Shown here one piece after another: positions 18,601 through 25,245 of a stretch of DNA of 64,000 nt. Position 1 is the stretch's first letter, and every line of letters starts with the position of its first letter. The DNA is from Flavobacterium reichenbachii (GTDB lineage Bacteria > Bacteroidota > Bacteroidia > Flavobacteriales > Flavobacteriaceae). Location: NCBI RefSeq assembly GCF_002217435.1, contig NZ_MUHF01000021.1:71303-135302 (forward strand), given 5' to 3'. The notes beneath the pieces were generated by a model that was not told where the DNA came from, did no database searches, and worked only from the letters and a program-made list of their open reading frames with translations. The translations under genes and the position numbers were made by a program.

Positions 18601-19409
18601 GAAACATTTACTACAACCGGAACACGATCGCTGCCTTCGCAGGCTCCAGCTCTGGAAACTCCAATGTAATAAGTTGTGCTGGCAGTTAACTGTGGCGTGG
18701 TATAACTATTTGTAGTTGCCAGCGCCGAAGTAGAAGTTGGAGAACTATACCAAGCTATACTTGTGCCAGCAACCGGTGTCGCTGTCAAAGTAACTGGGTT
18801 TCCCGAACAAATTGTCTGATTTAAACCACCAGTAACAGTAGGCTTAGCAAAATCTAAACGAACATCATAAATTCGCAGATTAACTAATAGGCTTACTAAC
18901 CCTCCTACCTGAATTTGCAGCTCATTTGCATCACCCGGCAAAGTATAACGTACTGCGGCAATACCATTACCAGTCAGCAAATTCAAGTTCAAAAGCGGAT
19001 TATTCAATGCCGCAGCTGTACCCACATTTGTTCCAGATAACTTTGCCTGAATAGAGGCGTTAGATAATAAAGATACATCTAACAAACCATTGCCTGTGCC
19101 AAAATAGATCACAACCTGATCTCCAGCTCTCGCTGTTTGACCAAACGCTACCGTTTCTTCAGCAAAACAACCTACTCCAACATTGTTGGTCAGTGTTGCA
19201 AACGTTGCTAAGCCAGGATCATTATCATAAGCACTGGCAGGACTAGTCACGCTTAAACCCACACATAAAAATCCACCAACACTGTTAGTTTGTGAGACTG
19301 GTCTACAAACTGACTGTGCAAATGAATTTGCATATGCAAGTAATAAAAGTAAAAGTCCTAATAATCTCTTTTTAGCATAGAGATCATAAAAAGTAAAATT
19401 TTTTTTCAT
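9693..19409 (-). CDS. Giant Ig-like repeat adhesin with gliding-motility (type B) T9SS C-terminal domain
   Basis: 3238 residues. A signal peptide (1-32, ending SFAQ) is followed by alternating Ig-like domains, each with a WY core such as VYRWYDAAS and a conserved Cys, and five longer modules at roughly residues 33-190, 450-605, 860-1010, 1375-1520 and 1530-1690. Residues about 1983-2939 are twelve tandem 80-residue repeats. A PKD-like domain (about 2940-3027), a DUF11 domain (about 3028-3143) and a type B sorting domain (about 3146-3238, starting NEFTPNNDGTNDLF and ending GWLSIMR) follow. The type B domain directs export through T9SS and often depends on PorP/SprF, encoded next. A role in surface adhesion or gliding, like SprB, is inferred; the ligand is unknown. 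Confidence 0.92.
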   Translation of the reverse strand: MKKNFTFYDLYAKKRLLGLLLLLLAYANSFAQSVCRPVSQTNSVGGFLCVGLSVTSPASAYDNDPGLATFATLTNNVGVGCFAEETVAFGQTARAGDQVVIYFGTGNGLLDVSLLSNASIQAKLSGTNVGTAAALNNPLLNLNLLTGNGIAAVRYTLPGDANELQIQVGGLVSLLVNLRIYDVRLDFAKPTVTGGLNQTICSGNPVTLTATPVAGTSIAWYSSPTSTSALATTNSYTTPQLTASTTYYIGVSRAGACEGSDRVPVVVNVSNPVAPAISTTGTAICSSGTTQQTTLSVINPILGTTYSWYAASSGGTALASGDTYSPTVPVGTTSFFVEASIGSCISPGRTQVNVVSNAVPAAPTILTQSVTIQSGQNATLSASTSQTGVTINWYDLPTGGTVAQLNSPTFTTPILTATKTFYAETQSASGNCVSASRVPVTVTVIPNALGGCLEANSQQTSTNGLCLLCTSSTPNNSVDGNPATAARLTLPVGLLNAYIQQTLQFNNPGRPGDIVDVELELPGGLADVALLGGVSLATYNGATYNNDRTLITNSLITLQLLSGNRFRASVVAGANFDRVEVRFGAVVAVLTNLDIYQASYRYKPSVISGNTTICSGQSTTLTAALGAGETVNWYTGATGGSSLESTAVFNTPTLTATTNYYVEITRNGCVSTERNLVTVNVTNPIAPTIAPAGTTICSGSAATLNVNAPVAGTVYRWYDAASAGTLLFTGNSFTTPILTAGTTYYVEAGIGSCTNTARTAVTVTVNPAPAAPIAASANVVIQSGQITSLQVSSPEAGVTFDWYNAATGGTVLTGGTGTATFTTPALSANTTYYVSARNLATGCLSLTRTPINVIISNAVGTCLQANSQVTTNDGALCLICTATTANNSVDGNLSTAARLTVPIGIAGGYVQQMLTFASVGQTGDIIDVELGIPAGLADLSVLGNISLRSYGGAIANNDEIFLNSLVNVQVLSANRIKVSFAAAAPFTRVEIRLNVGLATLLSSLDIYGASFRYKDAVITGASAPICSGQAINLSATSSVPGETFKWYDLPSGGTELSATASYSIPAGLTASTTFYVEATRGGTCANSFRQPVTVTILPLATAADVVVASPIEASCAGSAVIIPTSALVAPTFKYYTAQNKAQEIITGSVVSGQPGVTFSKSASGALTISGIPAGASYDYYVSVSNSVSCENVDPNLKLVTVTSPSVTPLVVIPTPAAACGSFNLGTAILGYDPVVNTYTFYDSSNNIIVPDAAKNITVSGNYFIEAKNNTATCASVRQQVTININPLPTLTVSSISVGSGTNVTLTAVSNGTLAWFDPQGNSIAGPPYTTGTLTTPGIYNYTVVASNGTCSRTEIVPINVIDPNICQSLTERVYASSQTFGNVVTGTVLNPANAVDGNNQTYSTISTGIGLLGVGTTWQDLRWPTAIAAGTPVTVKLGSEYSTLAVGQNLSVAGTIGGVVIGNLQPVSGSLLNLISGDNSFEFTFIPSNTSGQQSYDGIRIQSASLASVGQNTKVYDAYYTRSVPTVACTPGDIQDIYYGATDLGLPVGALTATVGVTDAWNVADNDVTTFATMYSGVSLLTAADLTVAFKTPSIASDTLRIIVSKPAVLLDVTALKGFTIQRYLGNAAVGAPIENTSSLLTLRILPGNTMSIVLVSSLPEAYDRVRIRFGGVAGVLDFLRVHTVERSANTKVIGGDINNSVTVCPGTNVTLEIPVELCSTYVWYDAPTGGNVVSTGISYQVPLTLAAGTYTYYVQPVRYGCEALGRGEVTVVVRASSPVNALADITVNGAASTIICSPTGTVTLATGLSGTPALTAPVYYWYNFNGTTSQLIAGETTAQLVLTGLTPGTYTYYVGVSSNEFCETSPADRKQVTFTILSPSNAGDILVNDTAVCHDVPASLTPTAATLTNPVFTWYLDQNKTQPVTSGAVINGVTYTVSTTGVLTATGLTAALSPLTYYVAVSSDMTCENVAGTLQTAAIVINDPGTPTLVTAGTQNFCLVDAPTFASIQVNQTNVIWYTTATLGTAIPSATALTTGTYYGAIADPVSGCESSVRLLVNVIVNDPGTPTLVTAGTQNFCLIDAPTFASIQVNEANVVWYTTLTGGTAFASTDLLTSGTYYGAIVDPITGCASAARLTAVIVVNDPAAPTLVTAGTQNFCLENAPTFASIQVNEANVVWYSTTTGGTAFASTDALTSGTYYGAFRDPVTGCESTARLLVNVVVSDPGTPTLVTAGTQNFCLENTPTFASIQVNEANVVWYSTTTGGTAFASTDILTSGTYYGAISDPVSGCESAVRLLVNVLVNDPGTPTLVTAGTQNFCLINAPTFASIQVNEANVVWYTALTGGTAFASTAPLTSGTYYGAIVDPITGCASAARLTAVIVVNDPAAPTLVTAGTQNFCLENAPTFASIQVNEANVVWYSTVSGGTAFASTDALTSGTYYGAFRDPVTGCESTARLLVNVVVSDPGTPTLVTAGTQNFCLENTPTFASIQVNEANVVWYNTTTGGTAIPSTTALTSGTYYGAISDPVSGCESAVRLLVNVLVNDPGTPTLVTASTQNFCLVNAPTFASIQVNEANVVWYTALTGGTAFASTAPLTSGTYYGAIVDPITGCASAARLTVTVIISDPVTPTTNAASQVFCSGNAPTVANIQVNEANVVWYSTPTGGTAFASTAALTSAIYYGAIKDPATGCESSNRLAVTVTVGNTINPTTNNAAQTFCSTTSPTVASIQVNEANVVWYTAAIGGTAIAPGTPLLSGVYFGNITEAVTGCQSSTRLQVTVTVVDPAATPTTNASTQNFCSISAPTVSNIQVNQANVIWYSTPTGGTAIPGTTALTTGSYYGVVSSGIGCENTVRLLVTVNVNAPETITTSNTTQTFCLSKSPTIANIQVNQANVLWYSTATGGTPLASTTPLTAGIYYAGALNNTTNGCDAAPRLAITVTFENDALVQIVSTDNTPCVFQGVSYSIANGKSNYVWSVTNGTITTGGGNADGSVTISWSDVGPGQVSVTYINNCDETTTKTLGVTVASCSDLTITNTVSNPTPNFGDEIVFTITVNNVGEGTIINTLVSELIPSGYSLVSFSTTTGVYDPATQIWTIPTLNAGQSQVLEVKLLVLPSGNYNNVATIEISTPLDVDPTNNSATALVEPICLTVYNEFTPNNDGTNDLFRIDCIESYPNNELKVFNRYGALVYSKVHYENDWDGTANVSGVINRGDMLPTGTYFYVITLGDGTVKKGWLSIMR
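10593..13463 (-). repeat. Tandem 240-bp coding repeats (12 units) in the adhesin gene
   Basis: Twelve consecutive units encode about 80 residues each, starting at 13463, 13223, 12983, 12743, 12503, 12263, 12023, 11783, 11543, 11306, 11069 and 10832. The first eight are exactly 240 bp long. The next are 237 bp and more diverged. Each carries the core QNFC, PTFASIQVNEANVVWY, GGTAF, TSGTYYGA and GCES/GCAS. Units 2-4 resemble units 5-7 in order, giving a 720-bp higher-order repeat. The 60-base blocks 12181-12240 and 12901-12960 are identical. Confidence 0.95.
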
Positions 19410-19963
19410 AATTTGGAAGATTAGAAAATGGACAATAAAATACCTGCTGCCATAAGCTCATATGCTTAGGCAATTAATAAAAATGTTAAAAATCAATTAG
19501 TTAGAACAATATTTAAATTCTTAATTAATAAGAGCTTAAACTAAATTTCAGTTAAAATTCATGTTGTGTTATATTTAAAAAATCATTGAAAGAACATATC
19601 TTTTCCTTTATTAGGATTAAATAATGTCAAACTTTTTTTGGGAATAATGATCTGAATCAGTCTTCCGTAAGGAGTGATTTTGTTTGTTACCAATTTTCAT
19701 AAAAAGAAATATTGGCTTAATAAAGGGGGAAATAAAAATATAATAAGATGATTCAATATTATAAAAAGTTGATTACTCTCTCTATAAGTTTTTTTAGATT
19801 GAATCCATTAATTTTATTTAATTATAAAAATTCCATTTCAAGAAAATCCCCAACAGGGTTCAGGAAACAAATAACTAATGCTTCGGGATTTTATGCAGTG
19901 AAATTTTCTTAGGAATAAAGGAACAAATAAGGTATAACTTAAGTTTATTTTATACAGCAGTTT

Positions 19964-19987
19964 CTTTTTACTTTTAAAAGTAAAAAG
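19964..19987. repeat. Perfect 24-bp palindrome in the adhesin upstream gap
   Basis: The half-site CTTTTTACTTTT is followed directly by its exact reverse complement. There is no loop and no adjoining T-run, so it is more like a protein-binding site or cruciform than a terminator. Confidence 0.6.
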
Positions 19988-20521
19988 TAAAAATAAAATA
20001 ATAAGCCGTAATGTAAACTTGATAAAGAAAGTAGCTGTTAATTGCATAAGCACACTTATTAAGTTATATATAAATCCTTAAATCGTTTTTGGATATTTTT
20101 CCTTACATGATCAAACAACTGATTTATTGTGGCAAAAAATCATTTTGTTTAACTTTTGTTTCTTAAAATTATGTAAAAATAAAATACAAAACAAGACTAA
20201 AATTCTTATTTATTTTAAAATAAGCAAAAACTATCTTTTTAAAATCTTCACCAAGTGCAGTAAAATCAAGCATTTAATAATATTTAGCTCTTACGACAAA
20301 AATCACAAAATATCAGACATAATTACGTTAAACTTTTACAATATAAGTTTATACTTACATAAAAAGTTAATTAATCGGCTTATTTATTCAATTTTACTCA
20401 TATTTGAAAAATAAAACTTACAATTCTCACAGGAAAAACGATTTTATTGAATTATTGTCTAAAAACAGGTATAAATACGGGGTAAATAAAGCTAAAAAAA
20501 TTAAACAAAAGTTAAAAATAT

Positions 20522-20560
20522 AAAAAAAAGGTAAATAATTTAACATCAACTATTTACCTT
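20522..20560 (-). terminator. Terminator after the DUF6495-like gene
   Basis: On the minus strand GGTAAATA and TATTTACC pair around a loop of about 13 bases, followed by a run of T. It lies about 25 bases after the stop at 20583. Confidence 0.8.
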
Positions 20561-20582
20561 TCATTATCTATTTTTTTTTAAA

Positions 20583-21056
20583 CTAAGACTCAATAATTGT
20601 ATTGATCTGCTTGAATAATTGACCATCGCTCAAGAAAGCTCCTTGCTGTATCAATTCAAAAATTGAAGAATTTCTTTCTTCGGTAAATACTTTTTTACCA
20701 ACTTTCATTTCAATATTTTCTGTAAACATATTATCACTAAGCCATTGCAAACCTTCTTTGGTTAAGAAATCAACTTCTGAATCTAAGGATTTCAAAACGA
20801 TAGATTGAACATGAGCATCAAAACATTGAAACAAAAAAATATGATTTTTAGAAAAATGCTCTAAAAATTCTGCTCTAGACAAAACACCTTCCCAAATTAA
20901 ATCTGAAAAAACATCCAGCTCCTGTTCTGCAACTTCTGGTTTATTAGTTTTAATAGAATCCCACTCTGACTTATCAATTGACTGTGAAGCTAAAAAACTG
21001 GCAAATTCTGCATGCAGTTCGTCAAATTGCTCTTTTGTTAATCTTGCGTATTTCAT
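20583..21056 (-). CDS. Conserved hypothetical protein (DUF6495-like)
   Basis: 157 residues from MKYARLTKEQFDELHAEFA. A start six codons earlier (21074) adds MKIIIT and is less typical. The protein is acidic, soluble and mostly helical, with no signal or membrane segment. Conserved-looking blocks are DKSEWDSIK, FSDLIWEGVLSRAEFLEHF and HIFLFQCFDAHVQSIVL. I recall this as a Flavobacteriia family named DUF6495, not confirmed by a search. No function can be assigned. It is followed by its own hairpin terminator and separated from the TonB receptor by that gene's terminator, so it is probably transcribed alone. Confidence 0.75.
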   Translation of the reverse strand: MKYARLTKEQFDELHAEFASFLASQSIDKSEWDSIKTNKPEVAEQELDVFSDLIWEGVLSRAEFLEHFSKNHIFLFQCFDAHVQSIVLKSLDSEVDFLTKEGLQWLSDNMFTENIEMKVGKKVFTEERNSSIFELIQQGAFLSDGQLFKQINTIIES

Positions 21057-21111
21057 TGTTATTATTATTTTCAATTTATTTCGTAAATAGCTTTTTGTAT
21101 TACTAACTAAG

Positions 21112-21142
21112 CAAAAAAAAAAGCCCTCTCAAATGAGGGGGC
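21112..21142 (-). terminator. Terminator of the TonB-dependent receptor gene
   Basis: On the minus strand GCCCCCTC and GAGAGGGC form an 8-bp stem with one mismatch and a 4-base loop, followed by about ten T. It lies 25 bases after the stop at 21167. Confidence 0.85.
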
Positions 21143-21166
21143 AAATTTACAACATTTTTTATACCA

Positions 21167-24100
21167 CTAGAAAATATATCTAATCCCAAATTGCATCTGC
21201 CATCTGGAATTTAAGGCTGCATCATAATTAAATGTTTTAGTCTGTGTATTTGTAAAAGTATAAGTTGGAGTATTACCTGCAACAGTAACACCAATTGGCT
21301 GTACACTTGTAGGCACCTGAACTACTCCCCAATCCGAATTAAGCAAATTCCCAACGTTTAAAATATCAATACTAAACTGAATCGTATTCTTTTTTTCTGA
21401 AGCCGATGAAATTCTGAAATTGTAATCCTGCAGTAATTTTAAATCCCATCTTCCTCTCCACGGAGAAATTGCACCATAACGCTCAGCATACTCCCCTCTT
21501 CTGCTTTTTAAATAATCATCTTGCTCAATAAACCTATTAAAAGCTTCTCCCTGACCTGCACCTGTAAATGTCATTTGTCCAATTTGAGCTGCAGTAGGAA
21601 TGTAAATCAAGTCATTTACCGCCGAACCATCATTATTTATATCTCCACCATAAGTATAACTAAAACGGCCTCCCTGTGCATATTCAAAAAAAGTAGAAAC
21701 AGTTGTAGCCCAATTATCATGACCGTACTTCCATTTTTTTGATGCTACACCAATAAAACGGTAATTATCACCATATCTGGAATTAGAAAGTACATCTTTA
21801 TTTACATTACCTAACGCAGGATTAAAAGCAAAAGCATCACCTGTAATCTCTGCTTCTATAGAATTCACATCTTTAGACACCAAATAATTATAAGCTAAAC
21901 TTGCATAAAAACCATTTTCAAATGTTTTCTGAAGCTTTATTGAGCTATTAAAAGCAAATCCTTTACCAGAATTTGTCATAACATATGCATTATTTGCTCC
22001 TTTATCTGCAGCAGCATAAATTAATCGATTATCAACGCCACCCAAAATCCCTGTAGGATCTTTTAATCCCCAGTTTTGCACATGGACACCATTTATATCT
22101 TTATTATAAGACACATCAAGGGTCAAAATATAATTACTTTCAAATTTGTAATCAAATCCTAAACTAGACCTCCAAACCTGAGGCCATTTGTAATCTGGAT
22201 CCATAATCTGAAAAAAGCTGTCGTCTGCACCGCTTACCTGGTTTCCCAGCCACACAAAAGGAATTCTACCAGTAAAAATCCCAGATCCTCCACGAAGTTG
22301 AGAAGTCGCATTTCCTGACATATCCCAATTAAAACCAATCCTAGGCGACCATAAAATTTTATCACTTGGTAAATCTGTCGAAATTAATTTTACAGCATTT
22401 CCTGTTTCAGGATCATAATAGTCTACATTATTATCTCTTCCGGCACCACCATTTTCTGTATCAATATATTTCTGAATCAAATCTTTAGTATTAAAATACA
22501 AAGGTTTATCTGCTCGTAATCCTATTGATAATTTAAAATTTTCTGTAACACTTAAATCATCCTGAGCATAAAAAGCCCACTGCCCAACATTTAACTCTGC
22601 TAGTTTCCATCCATTATCAGCTCCAACTTCAAAATTACTTTTAGACTCAGAAACATTCTGAGCATATTGCAAATTCTGAGCAATAATACTTGTAGCAAAC
22701 GGCTGTGCCGCATCATTTAAAAAATCCTGTGTTGTAAAATAAGGTGTGAAAAAAGTTCCGGCGTAACCATTTGGATTTCCGAAATTATCATATCCTCCGA
22801 GATTAAAAGAATTGGCAAACTTGAATTTTTCAAATGAACTTCCAAATGTAAAAGAATGTTTTCCCACCGTATAAGTCATATTATCAGTAATCTGAATTAC
22901 TTTCTGATCTAGTGTATTGTTGATAGAAAAAGGCTCGTGACCTGCAATTATATAATTTGCTCCCGATCCATCCTGAATATTAATTACAGGAGCTGGTGTA
23001 GAAAATGGATTTCGATAGTCATTAAAATGCGTATATCCGGCCTGAAGTTTATTTGAAATTTTCTCACTAAATTTTGAATTCAATTCCAGCAAAAATGAAC
23101 TCAGCTTGTTATTAATTTGATATCCAGAATTCTGAAACTGAAGAATTGAAGCATTCGGCCCTCTAAACCCTAAAGCTGTCGGGTGCGCTGGCTTATCTTT
23201 TGATGCATCAAGAAAATTATAAATAACAGCCAGCTTATGATTATCATTTATATTCCAGTCTACCTTAACAATTCCTTTAGTAGAATTTGATTCATGAATA
23301 AATCCCTGATATGCTCCTGTGTTATACCCCAGATTTGCCAAAGCATTTGAAACCGCAATCAAATCCGACTCCAAAACTCTTGACTCATTAATCCCTGTAA
23401 CACCATCATTGTTATTTGCCACAAAATTAGACCCTAAATCACTTCTTTTGTCAATTTCAAAATTTCCAAAAATGAATAATTTATCTTTAATAATGGGAGC
23501 ACCTAAACTAAATCCGGCTTGAGTCTGTTCTAGAGAAGGAACGAATATTTTTTCTCCTTTAATTTTACTTCCCGTTAAATCCTGATTTCTATAAAATGCA
23601 TAAGCAGTACCATGAAATTCATTACTTCCCGATTTTGTAACTGCATTTACAGAAGCACCTGTAAAACCAGATAAAGTCACATCAAAAGGAGCAGTTGCAA
23701 CCTGAATCTGTTCGATTGCATCTAAAGAAATGGGCTGAGAACCTGTTTGACCTCCAGGAGTTGCAGCGTCGAGACCAAAAGGATTATTAAAGACAGCTCC
23801 ATTTAAAGAATAACTGTTGTATTGGTCATTTCTACCACCAAAAGAACCACCGCTCGCAGTAGGTTCCAAACGTGTAAAATCTTCTGCAGATCTCGATATG
23901 GTTGGCAGAGCAGTCAATTCCCTTCTTCCAATTGTAGTTTCTGCACCAGTTCTTCCACTTTGAAAAACTTTATTTTTAGCAGTTACCTTCACTTCTTGCA
24001 AAACCTGACTTTGATCAGTCAAAACAACATCCAAATTAAATACTTTACCTAAATCAAGATTTACATCATTATATTCCTGATCCTGATACCCTACAAAAGT

Positions 24101-24337
24101 TACTAAGATTTTATAAGGGCCTCCAATTCTCATATTCAAAATATTAAATCTGCCGTCTTCATTAGAAAGCGAAGAATATTTTGAACCTGTAGGAGTATGA
24201 ATAGCGAGAATAGTTGCGCCCGGCAGAAGTTCGCCGGATGAACTTTTAACAATACCCTTAATACTTGATGTTGTGGTCTGTCCTACACTGACTGTAAAAC
24301 TAAAGATAACTAGCAATAATAAAAAGATTTTTTTCAT
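21167..24337 (-). CDS. TonB-dependent outer-membrane receptor, Oar-like
   Basis: 1056 residues. A signal peptide (MKKIFLLLLVIFSFTVSVGQ) precedes a carboxypeptidase-regulatory-like domain (about 22-110: GIVKSSSGELLPGATILAIH, VTFVGYQDQEY). A plug domain (ETTIGRRELTALPTISRS; NPFGLDAATPGGQTG) and a long 22-strand-type barrel ending MQFGIRYIF follow. The layout is that of Oar-like TonB-dependent receptors. There is no SusD gene beside it, so a SusCD glycan importer is unlikely. The substrate is unknown; Oar-like proteins may also handle proteins or peptides. It has its own terminator on the left. The upstream side holds a candidate -7 element. Confidence 0.9.
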   Translation of the reverse strand: MKKIFLLLLVIFSFTVSVGQTTTSSIKGIVKSSSGELLPGATILAIHTPTGSKYSSLSNEDGRFNILNMRIGGPYKILVTFVGYQDQEYNDVNLDLGKVFNLDVVLTDQSQVLQEVKVTAKNKVFQSGRTGAETTIGRRELTALPTISRSAEDFTRLEPTASGGSFGGRNDQYNSYSLNGAVFNNPFGLDAATPGGQTGSQPISLDAIEQIQVATAPFDVTLSGFTGASVNAVTKSGSNEFHGTAYAFYRNQDLTGSKIKGEKIFVPSLEQTQAGFSLGAPIIKDKLFIFGNFEIDKRSDLGSNFVANNNDGVTGINESRVLESDLIAVSNALANLGYNTGAYQGFIHESNSTKGIVKVDWNINDNHKLAVIYNFLDASKDKPAHPTALGFRGPNASILQFQNSGYQINNKLSSFLLELNSKFSEKISNKLQAGYTHFNDYRNPFSTPAPVINIQDGSGANYIIAGHEPFSINNTLDQKVIQITDNMTYTVGKHSFTFGSSFEKFKFANSFNLGGYDNFGNPNGYAGTFFTPYFTTQDFLNDAAQPFATSIIAQNLQYAQNVSESKSNFEVGADNGWKLAELNVGQWAFYAQDDLSVTENFKLSIGLRADKPLYFNTKDLIQKYIDTENGGAGRDNNVDYYDPETGNAVKLISTDLPSDKILWSPRIGFNWDMSGNATSQLRGGSGIFTGRIPFVWLGNQVSGADDSFFQIMDPDYKWPQVWRSSLGFDYKFESNYILTLDVSYNKDINGVHVQNWGLKDPTGILGGVDNRLIYAAADKGANNAYVMTNSGKGFAFNSSIKLQKTFENGFYASLAYNYLVSKDVNSIEAEITGDAFAFNPALGNVNKDVLSNSRYGDNYRFIGVASKKWKYGHDNWATTVSTFFEYAQGGRFSYTYGGDINNDGSAVNDLIYIPTAAQIGQMTFTGAGQGEAFNRFIEQDDYLKSRRGEYAERYGAISPWRGRWDLKLLQDYNFRISSASEKKNTIQFSIDILNVGNLLNSDWGVVQVPTSVQPIGVTVAGNTPTYTFTNTQTKTFNYDAALNSRWQMQFGIRYIF

Positions 24338-24366
24338 TTTCCTGATTTTAAGTGAGTTAATTCACT

Positions 24367-24374
24367 CAAAATTA
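24367..24374 (-). promoter_or_regulatory. Candidate -7 promoter element of the TonB receptor gene
   Basis: On the minus strand TAATTTTG matches TAnnTTTG and ends 29 bases before the ATG at 24337. It sits immediately downstream of the ribosomal-operon terminator. No clear -33 box was found. Confidence 0.35.
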
Positions 24375-24382
24375 GGCAAAAA

Positions 24383-24410
24383 AAAATCACTCCTAAGAGT
24401 GATTTTTATA
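24383..24410 (-). terminator. Terminator of the rpsF-rpsR-rplI operon
   Basis: AAAATCACTC and GAGTGATTTT form a 10-bp perfect stem with a 4-base loop, followed by a run of at least eight T on the minus strand. Confidence 0.9.
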
Positions 24411-24437
24411 TTTTATTAACATTAAGTTAATTAACTG

Positions 24438-24878
24438 TTATTTTTCAGCAACAATTTCGTATGGTAATTCAACGATAACATCTCTATGTAAACGGATGCT
24501 TGCATTGTATTTTCCTGTACGTTTAACGATTCCACTTGTGATGAATTTTCTATCGATAGCGTTACCTGATTTCTCTAATGCTTCAGCAATATCGATATTA
24601 GTAACAGAACCAAAAAGTTTTTCTCCACCAGCTTTAGCAGTGATTTTAATTTCAAGAGCTTTTAAAGTTTCAGCAGTTGCTTTTGCATCAGCAACAACTT
24701 TAGCTTCTTTGTGAGCTCTTTGTCTTAAGTTTTCAGCTAAAACTTTTTTAGCAGAAGGAGTAGCTAGAGAAGCAAATCCTTGAGGAATCAAAAAGTTACG
24801 ACCGTAACCTGGTTTTACAGATACTACATCATCTTTAAACCCTAGGTTTTGTACGTCTTGTTTTAAAATAATTTCCAT
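24438..24878 (-). CDS. rplI: 50S ribosomal protein L9
   Basis: 146 residues. The N-terminal L9 signature is clear: MEIILKQDVQNLGFKDDVVSVKPGYGRNFLIP, split here as the RNA-binding strand-loop region with the PGYGRNFLIPQG motif at about 23-34. A long connecting helix rich in Ala/Lys (about 42-80) and a C-terminal domain (KLFGSVTNIDIAEAL) follow. L9 binds 23S rRNA and spans from the L1 stalk base. It is the last gene of the S6-S18-L9 operon, 65 bases after rpsR, and is followed by a strong terminator. Confidence 0.98.
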   Translation of the reverse strand: MEIILKQDVQNLGFKDDVVSVKPGYGRNFLIPQGFASLATPSAKKVLAENLRQRAHKEAKVVADAKATAETLKALEIKITAKAGGEKLFGSVTNIDIAEALEKSGNAIDRKFITSGIVKRTGKYNASIRLHRDVIVELPYEIVAEK

Positions 24879-24943
24879 GTTGTTGTCCTTATATTTTAGA
24901 AGTTAGGTTCTGCCGAACAGAAACCAGCGACTAGATTTTTATA

Positions 24944-25240
24944 CTATTTTAATAAATCGGCCACGTATGGCATTAAAGCTAAGTGACGAGCTCTTTTTAC
25001 AGCTACAGAAACTTTTCTTTGGTATTTCAATGAAGTTCCAGTTAAACGACGAGGAAGAATTTTTCCTTGCTCATTAACGAATTTCAATAAGAAATCAGCA
25101 TCTTTATAATCGATATATTTGATTCCTGATTTTTTGAAACGACAATACTTTTTAGTTTTGTTAGTTTCAATGTTTAAAGGCGTTAAATATCTGATATCTC
25201 CGTCTTTTTTTCCTTTTGCAGATTGCTCTATTGTAGACAT
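24944..25240 (-). CDS. rpsR: 30S ribosomal protein S18
   Basis: 98 residues. The core signatures CRFKKSGIKYIDYKDADFL and GKILPRRLTGTSLKYQRK are those of S18, with a Bacteroidota-type N-terminal extension (MSTIEQSAKGKKDGDIRYLT). S18 binds the platform of the 30S subunit as a pair with S6. It begins 5 bases after the rpsF stop, so translation of the two is probably coupled. No ssb gene lies between rpsF and rpsR, unlike in many Proteobacteria and Firmicutes. Confidence 0.98.
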   Translation of the reverse strand: MSTIEQSAKGKKDGDIRYLTPLNIETNKTKKYCRFKKSGIKYIDYKDADFLLKFVNEQGKILPRRLTGTSLKYQRKVSVAVKRARHLALMPYVADLLK

Positions 25241-25245
25241 AATAA

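Larger units (their letters stand above)
19410..20582. other. 1.17-kb AT-rich gap with no supported gene
   Basis: This gap lies upstream of the adhesin gene and downstream of the small gene at 20583. It is very AT-rich. Two open frames (19838-20053 minus, 20127-20414 plus) have lysine/isoleucine/asparagine-rich translations typical of random AT-rich DNA, so they are not called. I found no clean TAnnTTTG element on the minus strand near the adhesin start. It holds a perfect 24-bp palindrome (19964-19987) and, at its right end, the terminator of the neighbouring gene. A long leader or regulatory region for the adhesin is possible but unproven. Confidence 0.6.

Noticed and set aside
19838..20053. 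71-residue open frame on the minus strand in the long gap
   Set aside because: It spans the 24-bp palindrome, has a random AT-rich composition, and shows no recognisable feature.
20127..20414. 95-residue open frame on the plus strand in the long gap
   Set aside because: The translation is Lys/Ile/Asn/Phe-rich without domain or signal, as expected from AT-rich non-coding DNA. No promoter or conserved motif supports it.
21167..24337. TonB receptor as a SusC-type glycan importer
   Set aside because: No SusD gene is adjacent, and the N-terminal and plug layout is Oar-like. It is also 33 kb from the glycan cluster.
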